Positions 1 through 10,654 are shown, numbered from the stretch's first letter. The stretch is 64,000 nt of DNA from Mycolicibacterium arabiense (GCF_010731815.2 NZ_AP022593.1:5642001-5706000), one strand, 5' to 3'. Notes: generated from the letters alone by a model not told the origin. Translations and numbers: made by a program.

Positions 1-937
<937 letters not shown>

Positions 938-941
938 GGCG

Positions 942-2960
942 ATGACTCTCAAGATGTTCGATACCGTGCTGGTGGCCAACCGAGGTGAGATCGCCGTGCG
1001 GGTGATCCGCACCCTGCGCGCGATGGGCATCAGGTCGGTCGCCGTCTTCAGCGACGCCGATGCCGGGGCGCTGCACGTCGCCGAAGCCGACGTCGCGGTG
1101 CGGATCGGACCCGCCCCGGCACGGCAGAGCTACCTCGACATCGCCGCGGTGGTCGAGGCCGCACGCCGCACGGGTGCCCAGGCCGTCCACCCCGGATACG
1201 GATTCCTCTCGGAGAACGCCGAATTCGCCGCGGCGCTGCGGGACGCGGGCATCGCGTTCATCGGCCCACCGGTCACCGCCATCCAGACCATGGGCGACAA
1301 GATCGCCGCCAAGGCCGCGGTGTCGGCGTTCGGCGTGCCGGTGGTGCCGGGCATCTCGCGCCCGGGACTCACCGACGACGACCTGATCGGGGGCGTCGGC
1401 GACGTCGGCTTCCCCGTGTTGGTCAAGCCGTCGGCAGGTGGTGGTGGCAAGGGGATGCGAGTGGTGCACGCGGCCGCCGACCTTCCGGCCGCCTTGGTCT
1501 CCGCGCGCCGTGAAGCCGCCGCGGCCTTCGGCGACGACACGCTGTTCATCGAACGCTTCGTGTTGAATCCCAGGCACATCGAGGTGCAGGTCGTCGCCGA
1601 CGGCCACGGCAACGTCGTGCACTTCGGGGAGCGCGAATGCAGCCTGCAGCGCCGTCACCAGAAGGTGATCGAGGAGGCGCCCTCACCGCTGCTCGATCCG
1701 GCGACGCGGGCGCGCATCGGCGCGGCGGCGTGCGACACCGCGCGCAGCGTCGACTACACAGGTGCCGGCACCGTCGAGTTCATCGTCTCGGCCGACCGGC
1801 CCGACGAATTCTTCTTCATGGAGATGAACACCCGCCTGCAGGTCGAGCACCCGGTCACCGAACTGGTCACCGGCACCGATCTCGTGGAACTCCAGGTTCG
1901 CATCGCGGCGGGGGAGAAGCTGACGCTCGAGCAGGACGACGTCGTGCTCTCCGGCCACGCCATCGAGGCGCGCGTCTACGCCGAGGATCCGGCACGGGAC
2001 TTCCTGCCCACCGGCGGCACGGTCCTGGACGTCGTCGAGAGTGGAGCCGGCGGGCAGGAGCGCAGCGACCCGAACTGGTTGGTGCGCAACGATTCCGGCA
2101 TCCGGGTGGGCACCGTCGTCGGCAGTGACTACGACCCAATGCTGGCCAAGGTCATCGCCCACGCCGGGGACCGGGAAGGCGCCCTGCGGGCGTTGGACCG
2201 TGCCCTGGCAGGCACCGCCGTACTCGGGGTCACCACCAACGTCGACTTCCTGCGCTTCCTGCTCGCCGACCCCGATGTGGCGGCCGGGCGGTTGGACACC
2301 GGGCTACTCGACCGCCGCCTGCCCGACTACGGCGGATCACCTGCTGGTGACGACGAACTGATCGCCGCCGCCGTCCACCACTGGCTCCGGCGCTGGGCCG
2401 GGGCCGGCAACGACCCGTGGTCGGTACCGTCGGGCTGGCGCGCCGGCGTCCACGCCGCGACGACCACCCGGTTGCGGGCGGGCGACCGCACCGAACACGT
2501 GCACCTCACCGGAACCCCGGCCGCGGGTACAGCCCGTATCGAAGATGGCGAAACACGTTCTCTGACAGCCACGCTCGACGGCCGACACCTCACCGTCACC
2601 CTCGACGGGCTGCGGACGGACTACGTGGTCGCGGCTGCCGAGCACGTCACCTGGTTGCACGGTGGCGGCCGCACCACGGCGGTCGAGGAGGTGCGCGAGG
2701 CGCCGGTCCGGCCGGACGACGCGCACGCCGGAGACGCCGAACTCGTCAGCCCGATGCCGGGGTCGGTGGTCGCGGTGGGCGCCGAGGACGGCGCCTCGGT
2801 GACGTCGGGGTCCGTCGTCGTCACCGTCGAGGCCATGAAGATGGAACACGCCCTCTCGGCGCCCGTGGACGGCGTCGTCGAACTACTCGTCGCCGTCGGC
2901 GACCAAGTCAAGGTGGGCCAGCCGCTGGCCCGAATCACCGCGTCGATCAAGGAGTCCTGA
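942..2960 (+). CDS. accA1: AccA1-type biotin-dependent acyl-CoA carboxylase alpha subunit
   Basis: A 672-residue protein combining biotin carboxylase and biotin carboxyl carrier domains. The N-terminal domain opens with [15 protein letters not shown], has the ATP-grasp loop SAGGGGKGM near residue 164 and the [16 protein letters not shown] signature. The C-terminal BCCP domain carries EAMKMEH with the biotinylated lysine at residue 633. With AccD1 it carboxylates branched-chain acyl-CoA in the cytosol. The frame is open further upstream to 873, but that would overlap accD1 by 65 bases and add 23 non-homologous residues; ATG 942 is preceded by a GAGGCG ribosome site and starts just after the accD1 stop. 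The stop is 2 bases from fadE19. Confidence 0.95.
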   Translation: MTLKMFDTVLVANRGEIAVRVIRTLRAMGIRSVAVFSDADAGALHVAEADVAVRIGPAPARQSYLDIAAVVEAARRTGAQAVHPGYGFLSENAEFAAALRDAGIAFIGPPVTAIQTMGDKIAAKAAVSAFGVPVVPGISRPGLTDDDLIGGVGDVGFPVLVKPSAGGGGKGMRVVHAAADLPAALVSARREAAAAFGDDTLFIERFVLNPRHIEVQVVADGHGNVVHFGERECSLQRRHQKVIEEAPSPLLDPATRARIGAAACDTARSVDYTGAGTVEFIVSADRPDEFFFMEMNTRLQVEHPVTELVTGTDLVELQVRIAAGEKLTLEQDDVVLSGHAIEARVYAEDPARDFLPTGGTVLDVVESGAGGQERSDPNWLVRNDSGIRVGTVVGSDYDPMLAKVIAHAGDREGALRALDRALAGTAVLGVTTNVDFLRFLLADPDVAAGRLDTGLLDRRLPDYGGSPAGDDELIAAAVHHWLRRWAGAGNDPWSVPSGWRAGVHAATTTRLRAGDRTEHVHLTGTPAAGTARIEDGETRSLTATLDGRHLTVTLDGLRTDYVVAAAEHVTWLHGGGRTTAVEEVREAPVRPDDAHAGDAELVSPMPGSVVAVGAEDGASVTSGSVVVTVEAMKMEHALSAPVDGVVELLVAVGDQVKVGQPLARITASIKES

Positions 2961-2962
2961 GA

Positions 2963-4126
2963 ATGAGCGACTTTCTGTCCACCGGCACCCTGCCGGACCA
3001 CTACGAACAGTTGGCCAAGACCGTGCGCGACTTCGCGCAGAGCGTCGTCGCCCCGGTGGCGGCCAAGCACGACGCCGAGCACTCGTTCCCCTACGAGGTG
3101 GTCGCCGGCATGGCCGACATGGGTCTGTTCGGCCTACCGTTTCCCGAGGAGTACGGCGGGATGGGCGGCGACTACTTCGCGCTGTGCCTGGCGCTGGAGG
3201 AACTCGGCAAGGTCGACCAGAGCGTTGCGATCACCCTCGAAGCCGGTGTGTCGCTGGGCGCCATGCCCGTATACCGCTTCGGTAATGACGCCCAGAAGCA
3301 GGAGTGGCTGCCGCTGTTGGCGAGTGGCAAGGCGCTGGGGGCCTTCGGCCTCACCGAGGCGGGCGGCGGCTCCGATGCGGGCGCCACCAAGACCACCGCC
3401 AAGCTCGACGACGGTCACTGGATCATCAACGGCACCAAGCAGTTCATCACCAACTCGGGCACCGACATCACCAAGCTGGTGACCGTCACCGCCGTCACTG
3501 GTGAACGCGAGGGCGGCAAGAAGGAGATCTCGTCGATCCTGGTGCCGGTGCCTACTGAGGGATTCACGGCCGAACCGGCGTACAACAAGGTCGGCTGGAA
3601 CGCCTCCGATACTCACCCGTTGAGCTTCGACGACGTCCGCGTGCCGCAGGAGAACCTGCTCGGTGAGCAGGGCCGCGGCTACGCCAACTTCCTGCGCATC
3701 CTCGACGAGGGTCGCATCGCGATCGCGGCGCTGTCGGTCGGTGCTGCGCAGGGCTGCGTCGACGAATGCGTCCGGTACGCCAAGGAGCGCCAGGCCTTCG
3801 GTGCGGCCATCGGGACCTATCAGGCGATTGCGTTCAAGATCGCCCGCATGGAGGCACGGGCGCACGCCGCCCGCGCGGCCTACTACGACGCGGCCGCACT
3901 CATGTTGTCCGGCAAGCCCTTCAAGAAGGCGGCGGCCGTCGCCAAGCTCGTCTCCAGTGAGGCCGCCATGGACAACGCACGCGACGCCACGCAGGTGTTC
4001 GGCGGCTACGGCTTCATGAACGAGTACCCGGTGGCGCGGCACTACCGCGACAGCAAGATCCTCGAAATCGGCGAGGGGACGACCGAAGTGCAGCTGATGC
4101 TGATCGCCCGGGAGGCCGGGCTGTAA
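2963..4126 (+). CDS. fadE19: FadE19-type acyl-CoA dehydrogenase (isovaleryl-CoA/branched acyl-CoA)
   Basis: 387 residues, the normal length for a medium/short-chain acyl-CoA dehydrogenase. It oxidises a branched acyl-CoA to the 2-enoyl-CoA with FAD. Seen: the FGLTEAGGGSDAGATKTTA FAD-binding segment, the GTKQFITNSG motif, RQAFGAAIGTYQAIAFKIA, and the C-terminal QVFGGYGFMNEYPV and IGEGTTEVQ segments typical of the family. ATG 2963 follows an AAGGAG ribosome site 2 bases after the accA1 stop; the longer open frame back to 2417 lies inside accA1 and is not homologous. The next gene begins within its stop codon (TAATG), so it is a member of the same operon. Confidence 0.93.
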   Translation: MSDFLSTGTLPDHYEQLAKTVRDFAQSVVAPVAAKHDAEHSFPYEVVAGMADMGLFGLPFPEEYGGMGGDYFALCLALEELGKVDQSVAITLEAGVSLGAMPVYRFGNDAQKQEWLPLLASGKALGAFGLTEAGGGSDAGATKTTAKLDDGHWIINGTKQFITNSGTDITKLVTVTAVTGEREGGKKEISSILVPVPTEGFTAEPAYNKVGWNASDTHPLSFDDVRVPQENLLGEQGRGYANFLRILDEGRIAIAALSVGAAQGCVDECVRYAKERQAFGAAIGTYQAIAFKIARMEARAHAARAAYYDAAALMLSGKPFKKAAAVAKLVSSEAAMDNARDATQVFGGYGFMNEYPVARHYRDSKILEIGEGTTEVQLMLIAREAGL

Positions 4127-4623
4127 TGGCGGATGAGACGCAGAAGAGAACCGTCACCCAGCGGGGGCTGTGGTTCGAGGAGTTCGAGACAGGTGTGCTC
4201 TACCAGCACCGGCCCGGGCGCACCATCACCGAGGCCGACAACGTCTTCTTCACCACGCTGACGATGAACACCCAGGCGCTGCACCTCGACGCCGCGTTCT
4301 CCGATGCACTGCCACCGTTCAACCAGCGGCTGGTGAACTCGATGTTCACGCTGTCCACGCTGGTCGGACTGTCGGTGGCGCAGCTGACGCAGGGCACGAT
4401 CGTCGGCAACCTCGGCTTCGGCGAAGTCGCGTTCCCCAAACCACTGTTCCACGGCGACACGCTCTACGCCGAGACCGAGGTGCTCGAGAAGCGCGAGTCC
4501 AAGAGCAGGCCGGGCGAGGGCATCGTCACCTTCTCCCACCTCGGGCGCAACCAGCACGGCGACGTGGTGGCCACCGCGTCGCGAAAGACCATGGTGCGCA
4601 AGCAACCAGCGGAGGAGTCCTGA
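4126..4623 (+). CDS. MaoC-like (R)-enoyl-CoA hydratase of the leucine/itaconate operon
   Basis: 165 residues, single hotdog MaoC domain. The segment ITEADNVFFTTLTMNTQALHLD contains the Asp/Asn/His hydratase-2 pattern; FPKPLFHGDTLYAETEV is the second typical block. The orthologue Rv2499c sits in the same place between fadE19 and citE; established work on that operon assigns hydration of itaconyl-CoA/mesaconyl-type or 3-methylglutaconyl-type enoyl-CoA before cleavage by CitE. The ATG shares one base with the fadE19 stop and its TGA overlaps the citE ATG, showing tight translational coupling. Substrate is inferred from context, not visible in the sequence. Confidence 0.88.
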   Translation: MADETQKRTVTQRGLWFEEFETGVLYQHRPGRTITEADNVFFTTLTMNTQALHLDAAFSDALPPFNQRLVNSMFTLSTLVGLSVAQLTQGTIVGNLGFGEVAFPKPLFHGDTLYAETEVLEKRESKSRPGEGIVTFSHLGRNQHGDVVATASRKTMVRKQPAEES

Positions 4624-5426
4624 TGCTCGGGACCAACGGCCCCGGCTGGCTGTTCTGCCCCGCCGACCGCCCCGAGCGGTTCGAGAAGGCCGCGGCGGCG
4701 GCTGACGTCGTGATCCTGGACCTCGAGGACGGCGTCGCCGCCAAGGACCGGGAGGCGGCGCGCAGGGCGCTCGTCGAGACCCGACTCGACCCGGCGAAGA
4801 CCGTCGTGCGGGTCAACCCCGTGACGACGCCGGACCACGCCCTCGACATGACGACCCTCACGCAAACCGACTACACGACGGTGATGCTCGCCAAGACCGA
4901 GACCGCGGAGCAGGTGCGTTCACTCGCCCCGTTCGACGTCGTGGTGCTCGTCGAGACCCCGCTGGGCGCCCTGGCCGTCACCGAGACCGCGCGCATCGAC
5001 AACGCCGTCGCCGTGATGTGGGGTGCCGAGGACCTCTTCGCCGTCACCGGCGGCACCGCGAACCGATGGCCCGACGGCAGGTACCGCGACGTCGCACAGC
5101 ACGTCCGGTCGCAGACCCTGCTCGCGGCGAAGGCCTACGGCCGGCTTGCGTTGGACTCGGTGTACCTCGACATCAAGGACCTCGACGGGCTGCGCGCCGA
5201 GAGCGACGACGCGGTGGCGGTGGGTTTCGACGCCAAGGTCGCGATTCATCCGACCCAGGTGGCGGTCATTCGCTCGGCGTACACGCCGACCGACGAGCAG
5301 ATCGACTGGGCGCGACGCGTTCTGGACACGGCACGCGACCAGCGCGGTGTCTTCCAGTACGAGGGCCTGATGGTGGATGCCCCCGTGCTGCGACGCGCTG
5401 AACGAATCGTCGCGTTGGCGCCCTGA
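4623..5426 (+). CDS. citE: CitE-like beta-hydroxyacyl-CoA lyase
   Basis: 267 residues of the HpcH/HpaI aldolase superfamily without partner CitD/CitF genes. Seen: VVILDLEDGV with the metal-binding acidic residues, VVLVETPLGAL with the conserved Glu, MWGAEDLFAVTGG, and FDAKVAIHPTQVAVI near the C terminus. The M. tuberculosis counterpart Rv2498c is described as an (R)-3-hydroxyacyl-CoA lyase cleaving citramalyl-CoA and HMG-CoA, linking itaconate and leucine breakdown to acetyl-CoA. The ATG overlaps the maoC stop by one base. In M. tuberculosis the bkdABC genes follow; here the operon ends in a foldback hairpin and a convergent gene. Confidence 0.92.
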   Translation: MLGTNGPGWLFCPADRPERFEKAAAAADVVILDLEDGVAAKDREAARRALVETRLDPAKTVVRVNPVTTPDHALDMTTLTQTDYTTVMLAKTETAEQVRSLAPFDVVVLVETPLGALAVTETARIDNAVAVMWGAEDLFAVTGGTANRWPDGRYRDVAQHVRSQTLLAAKAYGRLALDSVYLDIKDLDGLRAESDDAVAVGFDAKVAIHPTQVAVIRSAYTPTDEQIDWARRVLDTARDQRGVFQYEGLMVDAPVLRRAERIVALAP

Positions 5427-5433
5427 GGCGCGG

Positions 5434-5482
5434 GATTCGTGGAGTATCACCCGCGCTGAGCGCAGGTTTCACTCCACGAATC
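5434..5482. terminator. Long-stem hairpin between convergent citE and enoyl-CoA hydratase
   Basis: Perfect 12-bp arms GATTCGTGGAGT (5434-5445) and ACTCCACGAATC (5471-5482) flank a 25-base loop that itself contains a short GCGC dyad. It fills the 58-bp gap between two convergent genes, so it can act as a bidirectional terminator. Its shape (arms of 11-12 bp, ~50-60 bases overall) resembles two other foldback elements in the window. Confidence 0.7.
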
Positions 5483-5484
5483 GC

Positions 5485-6237
5485 CTACTTGCGCTTGGCG
5501 GCAGCCAAACGCGCTGCGAATTCCGGCGATTCGATCGACCGTGCCTGCGGGCCGATCTCGACGTCGACCGCCTGGGCGTGCTGGTCCAGGTCGACGGTGC
5601 CGGGGTTCGCCGTAGCCCGCATCGAGGCCTTGGTGGCGAGGACGACGTCGCGCGGCGCTGATGCCGGGCCTGCTGCAAGCGCACGTGCGGCAGCGACCGG
5701 ATCATCGGCGACCTCGAGTGCAAGTCCGTGTCGCACAGCGGTTTCCGCGTCGAAGCGCATGCCGAACAGCAGCGCTGCGCGGGCGGCCTGCGGCCCGATC
5801 GCGCGTTGCAGCATCCACGTCGCGCCACCGCCGGGGTGGATGCCCAGCTTCTGGAATCTCGGGTCGAACATCGCTGCCGGCCCTGCGATCCGGACGTCGG
5901 CGGCGAGCGCCAGGTTCAGGCCCGCGCCGACGGCTGCGCCGTTCACCGCGGCGATCGTGGGAAGAGTGCATTGCGCGACGGCGAGGAAGCCGTCGTAGAT
6001 GACGCGCAGGCCGTCCTCGGTCGCGGCACCGAGCGCAGTGAGGTCGGCGCCGGCGCAGAATGCCTTGCCCGCGCCGGTGAGGATGACGGCGTGTACCTCG
6101 GTGTTCGCCTCGGCGGCCTCGACCGCGGCGCGTAGTTGGGCCGAACTCTCCGCGGTGACTGCGTTGCGGCGATCCGGGTCGTTGACGGTGATGAGCGCGA
6201 CGCGGTCCTCGACCTGCGTCAGTACGAGATCGGGCAT
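5485..6237 (-). CDS. Enoyl-CoA hydratase/isomerase family protein
   Basis: 250 residues, crotonase fold. [12 protein letters not shown] and [20 protein letters not shown] form the oxyanion-hole region; [22 protein letters not shown] carries the Gly/Pro-rich segment after the usual catalytic Glu position. The canonical Glu of hydratases in this segment is replaced (LGIHPGGG), so hydratase chemistry is not certain; isomerase or other crotonase activity is possible. The start was set at ATG 6237, which opens with the normal family N terminus [20 protein letters not shown]; the frame continues 79 codons upstream but that part is Arg-rich, crosses the promoter region and overlaps the start of the divergent gene. 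Confidence 0.85.
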   Translation of the reverse strand: MPDLVLTQVEDRVALITVNDPDRRNAVTAESSAQLRAAVEAAEANTEVHAVILTGAGKAFCAGADLTALGAATEDGLRVIYDGFLAVAQCTLPTIAAVNGAAVGAGLNLALAADVRIAGPAAMFDPRFQKLGIHPGGGATWMLQRAIGPQAARAALLFGMRFDAETAVRHGLALEVADDPVAAARALAAGPASAPRDVVLATKASMRATANPGTVDLDQHAQAVDVEIGPQARSIESPEFAARLAAAKRK

Positions 6238-6467
6238 CGTCTCAGCGTAGTGACGCGCCGGATTGTGGGCGCAGAAGGGCCGTTCGCGGCCTACGACGGG
6301 CGGACCGTGGCTCGACGCAGCCCGATTACCTGCGGTTTCCCTTCTCCGGTCACGGAGGCGAGTCGCCTTGGCAACAGGTTTATAACCGCCCATATTGTCT
6401 AACGTGCAAATAAATAAACCGGTCCTACCTTCAGCTTGACCACAGGGTCTGAAGAGCTGGAGGAACG
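6238..6467. promoter_or_regulatory. Divergent promoter region with AT-rich island and 7-bp dyad
   Basis: 230 bases between divergent genes. Most is GC-rich, but 6377-6431 is markedly AT-rich. GGTTTAT (6377-6383) and ATAAACC (6414-6420) form an inverted pair 30 bases apart, and TACCTT (6426-6431) fits a mycobacterial -10 (TANNNT) for the repeat-protein gene about 36 bases downstream. No coding sequence is supported here. The dyad is directly visible; a regulatory role is inference. Confidence 0.45.
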
Positions 6468-9383
6468 ATGGCACCGACGAGCAAGCGCCTCACCGTGAGT
6501 GCAGTGGCGATCACGGCAATGTGCTGGCCAATGATCTTGCCGAGCGCGGTGAGCACCGCTGAGCCGGCTCACCAATCAGCGGGTAGCGGGGGTGTGCCCT
6601 GCTCGAACATGTTCCAGCAGTTCACGTCAACGCCGGCCGGCGTTCCCCAGACCCTTCAGAGTGCCGCGTCGGCCCTCACCGGTGCAGGCGCGCCGGCCAC
6701 GCCGGTGGTGATCCCGCCGGCGACGAACGCGGCGGCAGTCGGTGGTGGCGCGGGAGCCGGTGGTGCTGGCGCAGCGGGTGGTGGTGGGGGAGCTGCTGGT
6801 GGTGGCGCCGGAGCCGGTGGTGCGGGTGCGGCCGGTGGTGGCGCGGGAGCCGGTGGTGCTGGCGCAGCGGGTGCCGGCGGGGCTGGTGGCGGAGCTGCTG
6901 GCGGTGGCGCCGGAGCTGGTGGCGGAGCCGCCGGTGGTGGCGCCGGAGCAGGTGGTGGAGCGGGTGCCGGTGGTGGCGGAGCCGCTGGTGGTGGTGGCGG
7001 AGCAGCCGGTGGTGGTGCAGGCGGCGGTGCGGCTGGTGCCGGCGGAGGCGGCGGTGCCGGTGGTCTCGGTGGCGCCGATGCGGCCGCACTGCAGACCGCT
7101 TCGGGTGTCGCCGGTAGCGACGCGGGCGCCGCGGCACCTCTGGGTGCGGTTGATGCCAGCGCCGGTGTCGTCGGCGATGGCGGCGGTGCGGGAGCTGGTG
7201 GTGGAGCGGGTGGCGGTGGCGGCGCAGGCGGTGGCGCGGGTACCGGAGGCGGCGGTGCTGATGTGGGACAACTCGTCGATGCCGCCGGTGCAGGCGCCCC
7301 GATCGACACTGCGGCGGGCGTAGGAGCGCCTGTTGCCGAGGCGATTCCGGCGGCCGCGCCCATTGGTGGCGGTGCTCCGGTCGGTGGTGGCGCACCGGTG
7401 GGTGCTCCGGTTGGCGGTGGTGCTCCGGTTGGTGGTGGCGCTCCGGTTGGTGGTGGCGCTCCGGTCGGCGGTGGCGCCCCGGTCGGTGGCGGCGCGCCGG
7501 TGGGTGCTCCGGTTGGTGGTGGCGCGCCCATTGGTGGCGGTGCTCCTGTAGGCGGTGCGGTAGCCGTGCCCGCCGCTGACGCAGGTGCGGTAGCCGCGCC
7601 TGTAGTCGATGCCGCGGCCGTTGCAGCGCCGGCCGCAGACGCTGGTGCCGTCGCCGCGCCCGTCGTGGACGCTGCCGCAGTCGCGGCACCGGGCGGCGGG
7701 GGCGTCGTGGGCGGCGCGCCCGCCACGGGCGCCGTCGAGGTGGGAGTGCCGGCAGCCGTTCAGGTTCCGGCCGCCGCCACGATCGAGAACTCGGGAGCCG
7801 TCGTGGGCGGTGCGCCGGCCGCAGCCCCGGTCGTCGCCGGTGCGCCCGACGCCGTGACGGCGGGGATTCCCGGAGTGGGCGTTCCAGGGGTCAGCGTCCC
7901 GATCGTGACGCCCCCCTCGGCAGGAACGGTGCCCCTCGGGCTGCCGTCCGCAGCGCTCGGCGCCATTCCGGGTGCGGGCGCATCCGGTGGCGGTTCCGCA
8001 GCCACGGCCGGCGGTGGCGCCGCGGCCGCGGGCGGCGGTGCGGGTGCGGCTGGTGCAGGCGGTGCAGCGGCCGGTGCCCCCGCGGTGGGCGCAATCGACA
8101 CTGCCTCGGCAGCAGCGGTTCCCGCGGCCATCGACGCTGCCGCTGGCGTGCCCGTCGCAGGCGGTGGCGGTGTGCCGGCAGCCGGTGGCGGAGGTGCACC
8201 CGTCGTAGGCGATGGCGGTGTGCCGGCAGCTGGTGGCGGTGGTGTGCCTGCCGCGGGCGGTGGCGGTGTGCCAGCGGCCGGTGGCGGCGGTGTGCCAGCC
8301 GGTGGCGGTGGCGGTGTGCCCGCGGCCGGCGGTGGCGGCCTTCCGGAGGCAGCCGGCGGTGGACTGCCCGGCGGCGGAGGTGCGGGTGCTCCGGCGGTAG
8401 GTGGCGGAGGCGCACCCGCTGCCGGCGGGGCAGGTGGCCCAGAGGTGTTGCCACAGGCGGTCATCGACGATGCAGCCGCACGCGCGCAGCTCGACCAGAA
8501 TGCTGCCCGTGCGGCAGCCGAGCAGGCCGCAGGCGCCGGTGGCGGCGCGGGTGCCGGTGGCGGCGAAGGTGCCGGTGTGCCCGGGGGCCAAGTTGGGATC
8601 GACGGTGGCCAGGGCGCTGCCATCGACCAGCTAGCAGCTGTCGGGGCTCCTGCCGGGGGCGCCGAGGCGGCGCCGATCGTCGACGCGGCCGCAGCTGCTG
8701 CTCCCGGAGCCGGCGGCGCAGGGGGAGCCGGTGGCGGAGGCGCCGCGGGCGCAGGCGGTGGCGCCGGTGGTGCAGGTGCCGGAGGCGGAGCCGGTGGAGC
8801 AGGCGGCGGTGCAGGTGGAGCTGGAGCCGGCGCAGGCGGTGGCGCTGCGGGTGGCGCGGGTGCCGGTGGTGGCGGCGGTGCAGGTGGCGCCGGAGCGGGC
8901 GGCGGTGCCGGTGCAGGCGGCGCAGCAGCAGGTGGCGGAGGCGGTGGCGCAGCAGCAGGCGGTGCCGGTGCAGGCGGCGCAGCCGCAGGTGGTGGCGCAG
9001 CAGGTGGAGGTGCTGCCGGCGCGCCGGCCGTCGTGACCCAGGCCGCCGGTGTTCCCGCCGGTGCGTCCACCGGCGTCCTCGCTCCGATGGCTGCCGCACA
9101 GCCGATCCCCGCGCAGGTCATCGCTCCGCTGACCGGGGCTGCGGCTCTTGCCACGCAATACGTGCCGCAGCCGGCGATCGTGCCAGGACAGGGAGGGCTG
9201 TTCGCGCTGCCCGCACTGAACCTGCCCGCGGTCAGCGGGCTCGGCATTCCGCTACCCACGCAGATCACCATGCCCACGGACATGATCTGCACGTCGCCGG
9301 ACTGGTCGGCCCCCGCGGGCCCAGCTGCTCCCGGCGGCCCGACCCCGCCGCCGGCCACCGCGCCGGTCGGCGGAAGGTGGTGA
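6468..9383 (+). CDS. Secreted Gly/Ala/Pro-rich repeat protein, function unknown
   Basis: 971 residues. Residues 1-32 form a typical signal peptide: Lys-Arg start, hydrophobic core, likely cleavage after AVSTA. A short unique N domain with [12 protein letters not shown] follows, then low-complexity blocks: Gly-Ala-Gly runs (about 85-205), VGGGAP-type runs (about 300-365), a 20-residue duplicated Ala/Val/Asp unit (7572-7691), GGGGVPAA runs (about 565-630), another Gly-Ala block (about 745-850), and a more complex Pro/Leu-rich C-terminal 110 residues ending near a second Cys (DMICTSPDW). It has neither a PE nor a PPE domain, so it is not a PE_PGRS protein, although composition is similar. Cell-surface or wall location is inferred. 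GGAGGAACG precedes the ATG. A strong hairpin follows. Confidence 0.85.
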   Translation: MAPTSKRLTVSAVAITAMCWPMILPSAVSTAEPAHQSAGSGGVPCSNMFQQFTSTPAGVPQTLQSAASALTGAGAPATPVVIPPATNAAAVGGGAGAGGAGAAGGGGGAAGGGAGAGGAGAAGGGAGAGGAGAAGAGGAGGGAAGGGAGAGGGAAGGGAGAGGGAGAGGGGAAGGGGGAAGGGAGGGAAGAGGGGGAGGLGGADAAALQTASGVAGSDAGAAAPLGAVDASAGVVGDGGGAGAGGGAGGGGGAGGGAGTGGGGADVGQLVDAAGAGAPIDTAAGVGAPVAEAIPAAAPIGGGAPVGGGAPVGAPVGGGAPVGGGAPVGGGAPVGGGAPVGGGAPVGAPVGGGAPIGGGAPVGGAVAVPAADAGAVAAPVVDAAAVAAPAADAGAVAAPVVDAAAVAAPGGGGVVGGAPATGAVEVGVPAAVQVPAAATIENSGAVVGGAPAAAPVVAGAPDAVTAGIPGVGVPGVSVPIVTPPSAGTVPLGLPSAALGAIPGAGASGGGSAATAGGGAAAAGGGAGAAGAGGAAAGAPAVGAIDTASAAAVPAAIDAAAGVPVAGGGGVPAAGGGGAPVVGDGGVPAAGGGGVPAAGGGGVPAAGGGGVPAGGGGGVPAAGGGGLPEAAGGGLPGGGGAGAPAVGGGGAPAAGGAGGPEVLPQAVIDDAAARAQLDQNAARAAAEQAAGAGGGAGAGGGEGAGVPGGQVGIDGGQGAAIDQLAAVGAPAGGAEAAPIVDAAAAAAPGAGGAGGAGGGGAAGAGGGAGGAGAGGGAGGAGGGAGGAGAGAGGGAAGGAGAGGGGGAGGAGAGGGAGAGGAAAGGGGGGAAAGGAGAGGAAAGGGAAGGGAAGAPAVVTQAAGVPAGASTGVLAPMAAAQPIPAQVIAPLTGAAALATQYVPQPAIVPGQGGLFALPALNLPAVSGLGIPLPTQITMPTDMICTSPDWSAPAGPAAPGGPTPPPATAPVGGRW
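7572..7691 (+). repeat. Two tandem 60-base units encoding the same 20 residues
   Basis: Unit 1 (7572-7631) and unit 2 (7632-7691) both encode [20 protein letters not shown]. The proteins are identical, but 14 of 20 codons differ, all silently. This is a coding repeat inside the Gly/Ala/Pro-rich protein gene. Confidence 0.9.
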
Positions 9384-9421
9384 TGGACAACCTCGTTCAC
9401 CTGATGGCATGACGACGGTGA

Positions 9422-9466
9422 AACGGTCCGCTGGCCGTGGCGAGAGTCACGGGCCAGCGGGCCGTT
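9422..9466 (+). terminator. Strong hairpin after the repeat-protein gene
   Basis: AACGGTCCGCTGGCCGTG pairs with CACGGGCCAGCGGGCCGTT around an 8-base loop, with one G-T pair and one single-base bulge. It begins 38 bases after the stop of the 971-residue gene and is followed by TCCTCGTCT rather than a long T run, as is usual in mycobacteria. Confidence 0.75.
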
Positions 9467-9532
9467 CCTCGTCTGCTGGACGTATTCGACGTCTACCGCC
9501 CATGACGGCGCGACCTGACGCAGGATGAACGC

Positions 9533-10231
9533 ATGGACCTCTCTTCCTGCACTGCACTGGTCACCGGAGCCAACCGCGGGCTCGGCAGACACTTCGCCGA
9601 ACAGCTCCTGCAACGCGGGGCGCGCGTCTACGCCGGCGCCCGGAACGCCGACGGCGTCGACTTGCCCGGTGCGATCCCCGTGACGATCGACGTCGCCGAT
9701 CCCGGTTCGGTATCGGCCGCCGCGGAGGCAGCCGGTGACGTGACGCTGCTGATCAACAACGCCGGTATCTCCCTGGGCGCAGACCTGCTGACCGGCGATC
9801 TCGACGACGTCCGCCGCGAGATGGACACCAACTACTTTGGAACCCTGTCGGTGGCACGGGCATTCGTTCCGGTCATCGAGCGCAACGGCGGCGGCGCGAT
9901 GCTGAACGTGCTGTCGGTGCTGTCGTGGCTGAGTCTGCCTGCGGCGGGCAGCTATTGCGCATCGAAGGCGGCCGCCTGGTCCATGACCAACGCCCTCCGG
10001 CTGCAACTCGCCGAACGCGGGATCGCCGTGACGGCACTGCACGTCGGCGCGATGGACACCGACATGATGAAGGACAGCGACGCGCCGAAGTCCAACCCCG
10101 CCGCGGTGGCGGCGCTGGCGCTCGACGGTGTCGCCGCAGGCCACCACGAGGTCCTCGCCGACGACGTCAGCCGTCACGTGCAGGCGCAGTTGTCGAACGG
10201 TGTCGACGGGGTGTATCCGCAGCTGGCCTGA
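9533..10231 (+). CDS. Short-chain dehydrogenase/reductase (SDR)
   Basis: 232 residues, classical SDR length. The cofactor motif TGANRGLG lies near residues 11-18, NNAG at about residue 78 and the active-site YxxxK as SYCASKAAAW near residue 140. Arg after the second Gly and absence of an acidic residue at the end of beta-2 (GARNADG) suggest NADP(H). It is probably cytosolic; substrate is unknown. The convergent ArsR-type gene stops 18 bases downstream, and the upstream hairpin separates it from the repeat-protein gene, so it is likely a single-gene unit. Confidence 0.88.
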   Translation: MDLSSCTALVTGANRGLGRHFAEQLLQRGARVYAGARNADGVDLPGAIPVTIDVADPGSVSAAAEAAGDVTLLINNAGISLGADLLTGDLDDVRREMDTNYFGTLSVARAFVPVIERNGGGAMLNVLSVLSWLSLPAAGSYCASKAAAWSMTNALRLQLAERGIAVTALHVGAMDTDMMKDSDAPKSNPAAVAALALDGVAAGHHEVLADDVSRHVQAQLSNGVDGVYPQLA

Positions 10232-10249
10232 GTGGGCCGCCGGGTCCGG

Positions 10250-10603
10250 TCACGCCGTGGTGTCGCGGGCGCCCAGGCGGAGATGCTCGATGTGGTAGAC
10301 CGCCTCGTCGAGGAGTTGCGCCACGTGATTGTCGTACAGGCGATAGACGATGTTGCGCCCGTTGCGATCTCCGGTCACCAGGCCGAGCGCACGCAGCAGG
10401 CGGAGTTGATGCGACACGGCCGGTTGCTCCATGCCGACGGCGGCCGACAGGTCGGTCACGGTGCAGGGCGAGAGCCGTAGCCGGGTGAGGATCAAGAGCC
10501 GGTTCGGTGAGGCGAGGGCTTGCAGGGTCTCGGCCACCTTGGCAGCCGACGACGCATCGAGGGTTGCCGGTGGTGTCGACCGGCCCTCTACGCCGTGGCC
10601 CAT
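10250..10603 (-). CDS. nmtR: NmtR-type ArsR/SmtB nickel-cobalt sensor repressor
   Basis: 117 residues with the ArsR winged helix (VTDLSAAVGMEQPAVSHQLRLLRALGLV recognition region). It matches M. tuberculosis NmtR almost residue for residue: the protein begins MGHGVEGR, giving Gly2 and His3, and has Asp91, His93, His104 and His107 in YDNHVAQLLDEAVYHIEH, the known Ni/Co ligands at the same numbers. The open frame extends 4 codons upstream to a TTG, but the N-terminal amine/His3 ligand requires the ATG at 10603. It is divergent from the P-type ATPase gene that it would repress until metal binds. Confidence 0.95.
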   Translation of the reverse strand: MGHGVEGRSTPPATLDASSAAKVAETLQALASPNRLLILTRLRLSPCTVTDLSAAVGMEQPAVSHQLRLLRALGLVTGDRNGRNIVYRLYDNHVAQLLDEAVYHIEHLRLGARDTTA

Positions 10604-10654
10604 GGATCCATTCAAGCATGACCCGGGGGGCTACCCCTGACACCTCTACACTTT

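Noticed and set aside
6720..9020. Repeat array resembling a CRISPR or minisatellite
   Set aside because: The repeats are in frame, vary by codon and have no regular unique spacers; they are coding repeats.
6627..10177. Very long antisense open frames (up to 805 codons) opposite the Gly/Ala/Pro-rich gene
   Set aside because: They arise because GGC/GCC-rich repeats have no stops on the other strand; the translations are Pro/Ala or Arg/His low complexity with no start signals.
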